NCBI GenBank assembly: GCA_020342025.1
Contig: CP070840.1
Coordinates: 2,533,983-2,539,604 of the forward strand
Direction of reading: 5' to 3'
Source: Deltaproteobacteria bacterium
GTDB lineage: Bacteria; Desulfobacterota; DSM-4660; Desulfatiglandales; HGW-15
Length of the DNA stretch: 5,622 bases
The notes below the pieces were generated by a model, which was not told the origin of the DNA, made no database searches, and worked only from the letters and a program-made list of their open reading frames with translations. The translations under genes and the position numbers were made by a program. Numbering within the stretch: the first letter of the stretch is position 1; every line of letters begins with the position of its first letter. Positions 1-4,571 of this stretch are shown one piece after another.

Positions 1-582
1 CCTATTAATCTCTTCAGCCATGAGAAGTGCCATAGACGAAGTGCTCACAAGGAAAGTGGTCTGGAAATCGACCAGAAACTGACACTGCAAATCCAGATTC
101 CCCGGGCCCACTGGAATCGTCATGGCGCCAAATGTCTCTGCGCCCATCTGGAAGCCCACCCCTGCCGTCCAGAGGCCATATCCCGCAGTAATCTGCACCC
201 TATCTTGGAGAGTGAGCTGAGCCATTTCATAACAGCGGGCAAAGAAGTGCATCCAATCGTCGATATCTTTCTGGGTGTAACAAAGGACCTTTTTCTTTCC
301 CGTTGTGCCGGATGAGGCATGGATGCGTACCACCTTCTCAAAAGGAACAGAGAGAAGGGGGAAAGGGTACCCCTCCCTGAGGTCATCGGCGGTGGTGAAG
401 GGGAGCTTTTCCAGGTCCTCGAGTGAATGAATGTCCGCTGGTTTTACTCCCTTTTCATCGAGTCTTTTGCGGTAAAAAGGGGATCCTTCATAGGCGTGAT
501 TGACTGTCCACTTCAACCCTTTTACTTGAAGATCTAACAACGCTTCCTTTGTCTTTACTGTGGGCATAAAGGTTTTTCCCAT
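1..582 (-). CDS. Phenylacetate-CoA ligase-like AMP-forming acyl-CoA synthetase, N-terminal part
   Basis: Reading the minus strand from the ATG at 582 gives 194 uninterrupted codons that run off the left edge, so the C-terminus is missing (PaaK-family enzymes are usually about 430 residues). The family joins an aryl or acyl carboxylate to CoA through an acyl-adenylate, using ATP, in the cytoplasm. Seen in the sequence: the adenylate-forming P-loop HASSGTTGKKK at residues 88-98, followed by CYTQKDIDDW (101-110), and the PaaK-like stretch YGLWTAGVGFQMGAE (135-149), then GAMTIPVGPGN (152-162). The N-terminal region (NHAYEGSPFYRKRL, 28-41) is also typical. ATG 582 is preferred because GGAG lies six bases upstream; an in-frame ATG at 594 has only an abutting AGGA. 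The gene follows dctM by 72 bp with no visible terminator, so it is probably cotranscribed with the transporter. The family is clear. The substrate is unknown, because PaaK homologues act on many aryl and alkyl acids. Confidence 0.9.
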   Translation of the reverse strand, partial: MGKTFMPTVKTKEALLDLQVKGLKWTVNHAYEGSPFYRKRLDEKGVKPADIHSLEDLEKLPFTTADDLREGYPFPLLSVPFEKVVRIHASSGTTGKKKVLCYTQKDIDDWMHFFARCYEMAQLTLQDRVQITAGYGLWTAGVGFQMGAETFGAMTIPVGPGNLDLQCQFLVDFQTTFLVSTSSMALLMAEEINR

Positions 583-654
583 GATCCTCTCCATTCCTGC
601 TCTAATTATTCAAATATGGAGTAGTGGCGTGTTGGAGTACTGCAATTCTTCTAC

Positions 655-1959
655 CTAACGTGCCATGTTTGGTATGACTAAGACGATTTGCGGAAAAATT
701 ATTAGAATAATGATACAGACAATGCAGGCTAGTAGAAAAAAGCTTACGCTCTTGAAAATAGTGGCCAGTTCTATTTCTGGGGCTAATGCCTTGACCACAT
801 ATATGTTGACGCCCACCGGCGGTGTAATCGCCCCCATTGTTGTCACCATCGTTAAAATAATACCGTACCATATGGGATCGAATCCAAGAGCTATTCCCAG
901 TGGAAAGAAAATCGGAATGGTGAGCACCAGAAATCCCAACGCGTCCACAAAACAGCCTCCAATCAAATAAATGGCCAACACGAAGGCCAAAATGACGTAA
1001 GGCGAAACCGGAAGCGATGCAGCGAAATCCGCCACCATAAAGGGAAGCCTGGTTACGGCTAAGAACCGACCAAAGATGATGGCTCCGGTGACAAGGAAAA
1101 AGACCATACTGGAAATCTTCAGTGTATCCCTTACAGAATCGAGAAGCCCCTTCCATCCGATTCTGCGAGTGAACACGGTCACCACAAGGGCGAAGAAGAC
1201 GCCAACAGCGCCGGCCTCGGTAGGGGTAAATATACCGGCGTACAGCCCTCCAATGATCAGGACAAAAATGACAATGGCTTCAATGACTCCCGTAAGGGAT
1301 TTCATTTTCTCTTTGAGACTGGTCTTTGGTCCGGCTGGACCGAACTTGGGATTGATTCGGCAAACGACATAAATGGTGAGCACGAATAGAATCCCTAATA
1401 GGACGGCAGGCAGAATACCCCCAAGGAAGAGCTTGATAATGGATTGTTCCGCTTGCAGACCAATAATTATCAGGACCACGCTGGGGGGCATAACCGTGCC
1501 CAGCGTGCCGCCGGTGACAACTGTACCGCTACTCAACCTCGTATCATAGCCGTACTTTTTCATTTGTGGTAAGGCCACGGTTCCCATAGTAGCGGCCGTC
1601 GCTGTATTGGAACCGCAGATAGCCGCAAAAAGCTCGTCTGCGCCAATTGTGGCAATAGCGAGCCCTCCCCGCCAGTGGCCGAACCACTTATAGGCGGTAT
1701 TGTACAGCCTTTCCGCAATACCAGAGTTGAATGCAATGTAGCCCAGAAAAATGAAAAGGGGTACCACGGTTAAACCATATTTGGAAAAGGTGGCCCAAAT
1801 ATCAGTCCCGACCATGTTGACCGCTGCTTTGAAGGTCACCACATACCAGAATCCGCAAAAGCCCACGATGCCCATGGCAAAACCTACCGGCATACCTAGA
1901 AAGAACAAGACCAGGAGGAGGAGGAAGATTCCGATAATGCCGACCAGGGTTAAGCTCAC
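655..1959 (-). CDS. dctM: TRAP transporter large permease subunit (DctM family)
   Basis: This 434-residue protein is full length for DctM, the 11-13-helix membrane subunit that carries the Na+-driven transport pathway of TRAP uptake systems. It is strongly hydrophobic throughout. Both halves carry family signatures: FAAICGSNTATAATMG (111-126), ALPQMKKYGYDTRLSSG (129-145), GGTLG (150-154) with PPS (158-160) and EQSIIKLFLGGILP (171-184) in the first half; GIFTPTEAGAVG (242-253), GCFVDA (335-340) and ITPPVGVNIYVVK (378-390) in the second, which reflects the internal duplication of this family. The start is GTG at 1959. It overlaps the dctQ TGA in the four bases GTGA, and an AAGGGGG ribosome binding site sits in the last dctQ codons, so translation of the two subunits is probably coupled. 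The stop is TAG at 655. The transported substrate cannot be read from this subunit. Confidence 0.96.
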   Translation of the reverse strand: MSLTLVGIIGIFLLLLVLFFLGMPVGFAMGIVGFCGFWYVVTFKAAVNMVGTDIWATFSKYGLTVVPLFIFLGYIAFNSGIAERLYNTAYKWFGHWRGGLAIATIGADELFAAICGSNTATAATMGTVALPQMKKYGYDTRLSSGTVVTGGTLGTVMPPSVVLIIIGLQAEQSIIKLFLGGILPAVLLGILFVLTIYVVCRINPKFGPAGPKTSLKEKMKSLTGVIEAIVIFVLIIGGLYAGIFTPTEAGAVGVFFALVVTVFTRRIGWKGLLDSVRDTLKISSMVFFLVTGAIIFGRFLAVTRLPFMVADFAASLPVSPYVILAFVLAIYLIGGCFVDALGFLVLTIPIFFPLGIALGFDPIWYGIILTMVTTMGAITPPVGVNIYVVKALAPEIELATIFKSVSFFLLACIVCIIILIIFPQIVLVIPNMAR

Positions 1960-2444
1960 TTTTCATCCCCCTTGTGAAGTAATGATTTCAAAAAATCGGT
2001 CAGAAACACCAGGGAGAGCAAGGCACATCCCAGCGCCACGCCATAGGTGAAGGGATAGTAGATAATCCTCAGGGTTTCTGTGACTTCCCCTGTCCTCCAC
2101 AAGGTCGTGCCATACTTGGCAATCTGCCACGTTACAAGGACAAAGAACACCATACAGATGAGGCTGTTGATAACATTTAGGATTCTCCGGGTCCTTTCTG
2201 AGAACTTCAGCACGATGACATCCACGGCAATATGACCCCGATTGATCTGGGTGTAACCCAGGGCAAATGCTGTGATAACGGCCCCAAAATATCCCATCAG
2301 CTCAAAGGTACCGGCAACGGGCACCCAAACCTCGCGTAGGAAAATATTTGCGCAGGTCAAAAAGATCATTACTCCTAGTATACAGCCGGCGATCCAAACA
2401 AAGATTTGGTTTAACCGCTGGCTGATCTTATCCAGAACGTCCAT
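1956..2444 (-). CDS. dctQ: TRAP transporter small permease subunit (DctQ family)
   Basis: From ATG 2444 this is a 162-residue, four-helix membrane protein, the usual size for DctQ, the small subunit that pairs with DctM and helps dock the binding protein. Predicted membrane segments lie at about 13-36, 46-66, 90-110 and 131-152. The motif NRGHIAVDVI (68-77) after the second helix is the DctQ hallmark, and GTFELMGY (45-52) fits the conserved acidic region before helix two. The start is uncertain. The frame stays open up to an ATG at 2504, but the extra 20 residues are encoded partly by a C/G-rich inverted-repeat arm and look non-genic. A GTG at 2453 has AAGGA about 11 bases upstream. ATG 2444 has only a weak GGGTG. 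The gene ends in TGA, overlapping the dctM start. The 129-bp gap to dctP upstream is larger than usual for this operon type. Confidence 0.92.
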   Translation of the reverse strand: MDVLDKISQRLNQIFVWIAGCILGVMIFLTCANIFLREVWVPVAGTFELMGYFGAVITAFALGYTQINRGHIAVDVIVLKFSERTRRILNVINSLICMVFFVLVTWQIAKYGTTLWRTGEVTETLRIIYYPFTYGVALGCALLSLVFLTDFLKSLLHKGDEK

Positions 2445-2486
2445 ATCGCACACCCGTAATAGGTCCTTTTTCTTGTCAATTTTTAC

Positions 2487-2562
2487 CCCCACCCAGACCC
2501 TCATCCTCCCGGCCCATGTGAGACGTTCTACGACACGGGGCGAAAGGCGGGTCAGGGTGGGG
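2487..2562. repeat. Long-arm imperfect inverted repeat between dctP and dctQ
   Basis: CCCCACCCAGACCC (2487-2500) and GGGTCAGGGTGGGG (2549-2562) are reverse complements except at one position: 13 of 14 pairs, with a 48-base loop. The pair lies in the gap after the dctP stop and before the dctQ start. In mRNA it could form a stable stem that protects the 3' end of dctP or lowers dctQM expression. There is no U-run next to it, so it does not look like an intrinsic terminator. The left arm, with the preceding AC, contains ACCCCCACCC, which recurs inverted at 4560-4569. This suggests a degenerate dispersed intergenic repeat. The function is inferred. Confidence 0.6.
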
Positions 2563-2573
2563 AAAGCAAACGA

Positions 2574-3596
2574 TTATTTAGAATGCTGCCTTTTGAAGGC
2601 CTTTATATCCTCCACAATCTGTTTCGCAGGCAAGCCTTTTGCACTTGCATCTGCGATCCACTGGTCCACAATGGGCTCAAGCAATTTATCCCATCGAGCC
2701 TTTTCTGCTGCTGAAAGTTCTATGACCTCCACATTGTAAGTCTTTTTTGACCATTCCATGGCCTCTTTCCAGTGATTGTCATTGTAAACCCCTACCCATT
2801 CCGCATATTCTGGGCCCATTTCTTCCATGACCTTTTGCACATCTTTGGGGAGTGAGTTCCACGTTTTCATGTTCATCACCGCGGCGAAGGGATAGATGAC
2901 TGTATCGGTTCTGGTCACGTAACGACAATACTCCGCGAACTTGAAGTCCTTCATGACCTCAAGGGATGAAAAAAGCCCCTGGACCACACCCTTTTGCAAG
3001 GCCTCCACAGTGGCAGGCATGGGCATTCCTACAGGGTTCGCTCCCCATGTCTTTAAAATCTGGGCAGCCCCGCCTGAGGCGCGAAGATCAAAACCTTTGA
3101 TGTCTTCCAAGGATCTTATGGGCTTTTTAGACATGATATTTGAGGGCGGACAGGTGAACATGGAAAGGACCTTAACCTCTTCAAATTCTTTCGGTTTGTA
3201 TTTCTTGTAAAGATCCCAAAGGGCGAGGCTGGCCACCCGCGTATCGGGAAACCCAAGAGGCAGACTGGTCGCGTTGGTGACGACAAAACGCCCCGGTTGG
3301 TAAGCCATGCACAAGACGCCTATATCGGCTGTTCCAGCGATGACACCATCCATCATATTCTTGGCGCCAAGCAAGGTTCCGCCTGGAAACGTCTGAATAA
3401 CCACTTTCCCGCCGGTCCGCTCCTGCACCTCTTTAGCCCACTTTTCCGCTTGAACGGCTGGAAAAGTGCTGGCAGGCGCGAAGCCAGCATAAGTCAATTT
3501 GATGGGCCCTGCCGCGACAGGTTCTGGCATCAAAATGATTGTGCAAAATGATGCCAAAAAGATTCCCGCCAATACAAATCCTATTATTCTTCTCAT
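2574..3596 (-). CDS. dctP: TRAP transporter periplasmic substrate-binding protein (DctP family)
   Basis: From ATG 3596 this is a 340-residue DctP-type binding protein, normal length for the family; it captures the ligand in the periplasm and delivers it to DctQM. The start is fixed by a perfect AAGGAGGT at 3604-3611, seven bases upstream, and by the signal peptide that begins exactly there: MRR, a hydrophobic core at about 4-23, and a probable cleavage site after PVAA (26-29). An in-frame ATG at 3635 would put 13 residues in front of the signal and is rejected. Family features in the mature part include GGTLLGAKNMMDGVIAGTADIG (72-93) and GFDLRASGG (168-176), in which Arg172 matches the conserved arginine that pairs with the ligand carboxylate in DctP proteins. 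MPATVEALQKGVVQG (193-207) is the usual ligand-pocket and hinge segment. An organic acid ligand is therefore likely; which one is unknown. It is the first gene of the dctPQM order. Confidence 0.95.
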   Translation of the reverse strand: MRRIIGFVLAGIFLASFCTIILMPEPVAAGPIKLTYAGFAPASTFPAVQAEKWAKEVQERTGGKVVIQTFPGGTLLGAKNMMDGVIAGTADIGVLCMAYQPGRFVVTNATSLPLGFPDTRVASLALWDLYKKYKPKEFEEVKVLSMFTCPPSNIMSKKPIRSLEDIKGFDLRASGGAAQILKTWGANPVGMPMPATVEALQKGVVQGLFSSLEVMKDFKFAEYCRYVTRTDTVIYPFAAVMNMKTWNSLPKDVQKVMEEMGPEYAEWVGVYNDNHWKEAMEWSKKTYNVEVIELSAAEKARWDKLLEPIVDQWIADASAKGLPAKQIVEDIKAFKRQHSK

Positions 3597-3603
3597 GTCA
3601 TGT

Positions 3604-3611
3604 ACCTCCTT
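3604..3611 (-). promoter_or_regulatory. Strong Shine-Dalgarno sequence of dctP
   Basis: The minus strand reads AAGGAGGT, seven bases before ATG 3596. It is a full match to the 16S anti-Shine-Dalgarno core and decides the dctP start against the in-frame ATG at 3635. It is much stronger than the site in front of dctQ, which fits the need for excess binding protein over permease. Confidence 0.85.
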
Positions 3612-3660
3612 AATGATAAATAACTTGGTAATCATTCCCCTACAATAACCCTATTGCTTC

Positions 3661-3668
3661 ACCTCCTT
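3661..3668 (-). promoter_or_regulatory. Orphan Shine-Dalgarno-like sequence in the dctP leader
   Basis: The minus strand reads AAGGAGGT again, 57 bases upstream of the true dctP site. No reading frame of useful length follows: the GTG inside it stops after three codons, and no ATG lies at a proper distance. It may be the relic of a leader peptide or a sequence that pairs within the leader RNA. The sequence match is certain; the function is not. Confidence 0.3.
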
Positions 3669-3752
3669 TCTCCATTGAACGTCGTTTTAATTATTGAAAC
3701 TCCTTTCCATCCAAACCCATTTATCCATTGCTCCGTTATTCTTCGCGCTCAC

Positions 3753-3778
3753 TTCGTTTCCGCCTTCATTGAAACGAA
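3753..3778. repeat. Perfect 8-bp inverted repeat with 10-base spacer upstream of dctP
   Basis: TTCGTTTC (3753-3760) and GAAACGAA (3771-3778) are perfect reverse complements separated by ten bases. The centre lies about 170 bp upstream of the dctP start, in the 39% G+C part of the intergenic region. The geometry suits a dimeric regulator's operator or a small RNA stem. It is not followed by a T-run on either strand, so a terminator is unlikely. No convincing -35/-10 pair was found beside it; an AATAAT on the minus strand downstream lacks a good -35 partner. Confidence 0.4.
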
Positions 3779-3787
3779 TTCGAGACA

Positions 3788-3955
3788 AGTTGGCGGGTCA
3801 AGAAGCTATGACGGTCGATAGACCTCGGCGGGGCAGGCCGCTCAGTCCCCGCAAGCGGGTCCCCAGTTTCCAATACTCCTTCCGGGGCCTAGGCCCTACC
3901 CTCCGGCCTGGAAGCCCTACGGGCTGGAAGCGGGGCCGGAGGCCCATCGCAGAAC
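3788..3955. repeat. G+C-rich, palindrome-dense intergenic element
   Basis: This block lies between the response regulator and the dctP leader. By hand count 3821-3950 is 94 of 130 G+C (72%), against 70 of 180 (39%) for 3601-3780. It is packed with dyads: GGTC/GACC around GATA (3813-3824), GCGGGG/CCCCGC (3828-3833, 3847-3852), the alternative CCCGC-AA-GCGGG (3848-3859), a 12-bp perfect palindrome GGGCCTAGGCCC (3885-3896), and CCTCCGGCC/GGCCGGAGG (3900-3908, 3934-3942) enclosing AGCCC-TAC-GGGCT (3913-3925). A direct repeat CTGGAAGC occurs twice between the outer arms. An open frame crosses the block on the plus strand but is low-complexity, Arg/Pro-rich and runs into the response regulator gene, so it is not counted as a gene. 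The block could be a dispersed repeat of REP or MITE type, or a structured RNA. The edges are approximate. Confidence 0.5.
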
Positions 3956-3964
3956 GAAGCAGAG

Positions 3965-4456
3965 CTAAATATATTTCTTCCAGAAGTCCGGGTCCTCCTT
4001 GATTTTCTGCTCCCAGTAGGCACCGAACTTCTTCACGAAGAAGGGTTCCAGCCTGGCAAACCATTTGCCGAGCTTCTTCATTCCTTTTTCATGCGCCTCC
4101 AAGATGTCTTCTAGAAAAGTCCCTATCTCCGATATCTTATCTTTTGGAATGTAGGCGAGGGCCCCCTTCTTGATGGATTTGACGAAGTTTTCCGGATCGA
4201 GCGCGTGAGCCGTCAGCATCAGGGTGGGGATGTCTTTTTTAGTGGTGATCTCCAACAAATCGTACCCGAAGACACCCATGATGTCGAGAATGGCCGCATC
4301 ATAAGTATTCTTCTCCAGAAGTTCTTTGGCCCTCTCGAAATCCAAGGCCTTATCTATGACGCACATGTCCAATAATTCTTCCAGACTCTCTATAACATCA
4401 GGCTCGTCATCGACAATGAGAATCCTTTTCCCACTCAACTTATCTTTATCTTTCAT
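3965..4456 (-). CDS. Single-receiver-domain response regulator with a short C-terminal helical tail
   Basis: A 163-residue protein from ATG 4456, preceded by GGGGGA about seven bases upstream; in-frame ATGs further up (to 4510) lack good sites. Residues 9-121 form a CheY-like receiver: ILIVDDEPD (12-20) gives the Mg2+-binding acidic pair Asp16/Asp17, LDIM (57-60) the phosphoacceptor Asp58, LTAH (81-84) the switch threonine Thr82, and YIPKDK (102-107) the conserved Lys105. All catalytic residues are present, so it should be phosphorylated by a histidine kinase, none of which is in the window. No DNA-binding or enzymatic output domain follows. Instead there is a roughly 40-residue basic and aromatic tail, with GKWFARLEPFF (130-140), GAYWEQK (145-151) and a terminal DPDFWKKYI. 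The tail probably makes a protein contact. It sits 115 bp downstream of the mutase on the same strand, and a hairpin separates them, so a functional link is possible but unproven. Confidence 0.92.
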   Translation of the reverse strand: MKDKDKLSGKRILIVDDEPDVIESLEELLDMCVIDKALDFERAKELLEKNTYDAAILDIMGVFGYDLLEITTKKDIPTLMLTAHALDPENFVKSIKKGALAYIPKDKISEIGTFLEDILEAHEKGMKKLGKWFARLEPFFVKKFGAYWEQKIKEDPDFWKKYI

Positions 4457-4540
4457 CTTGTTTCCCCCAAAAAAGATTTGATTCATCATTTTTTTCGATC
4501 CAAAATCCAAATTCCGAAACCAACTTTAACCCCCTCCCTG

Positions 4541-4562
4541 CCCTCCCCCTCGAAGGGGAGGG
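4541..4562. repeat. C/G-rich hairpin between the mutase and response regulator genes
   Basis: CCCTCCCC (4541-4548) and GGGGAGGG (4555-4562) form a perfect 8-bp stem around CTCGAA. More C-tract and G-tract on both sides (4531-4538, 4564-4568) could lengthen it imperfectly. It begins nine bases after the mutase stop on the minus strand. No U-run follows it there, so it is a better candidate for a 3'-end-stabilising or REP-like element than for an intrinsic terminator. It shares the 10-mer ACCCCCACCC, in the opposite orientation, with the repeat between dctP and dctQ. Confidence 0.55.
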
Positions 4563-4571
4563 TGGGGGTGA

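Noticed and set aside
602..1156. Minus-strand frame of 184 codons and several plus-strand frames inside dctM
   Set aside because: They overlap a full-length DctM with all family motifs, and their products show no family features; they are shadows.
2445..2504. N-terminal extension of DctQ to ATG 2504
   Set aside because: The extra codons use a C/G-rich repeat arm, the GGGAGG directly abuts the ATG, and DctQ proteins normally begin shortly before the first helix, as from 2444.
3597..3635. Extension of DctP to ATG 3635
   Set aside because: It would place 13 residues before a good signal peptide, while a perfect ribosome binding site serves ATG 3596.
3687..3728. Minus-strand 13-codon frame MDKWVWMERSFNN with two tryptophans in the dctP leader
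   Set aside because: It resembles an attenuation leader peptide, but its ribosome site is only GGAG two bases from the ATG, no terminator/antiterminator pair is visible, and a tryptophan link to a TRAP operon makes no sense.
3694..4002. Plus-strand open frame of 102 codons across the G+C-rich block
   Set aside because: Arg/Pro-rich low-complexity product with no recognisable fold. It overlaps the 3' end of the well-supported response regulator, and its composition is explained by the palindromic element.
4541..4562. Intrinsic transcription terminator after the mutase gene
   Set aside because: The stem is good, but no U-run follows on the minus strand, where GGGGGTTAAAG comes instead.
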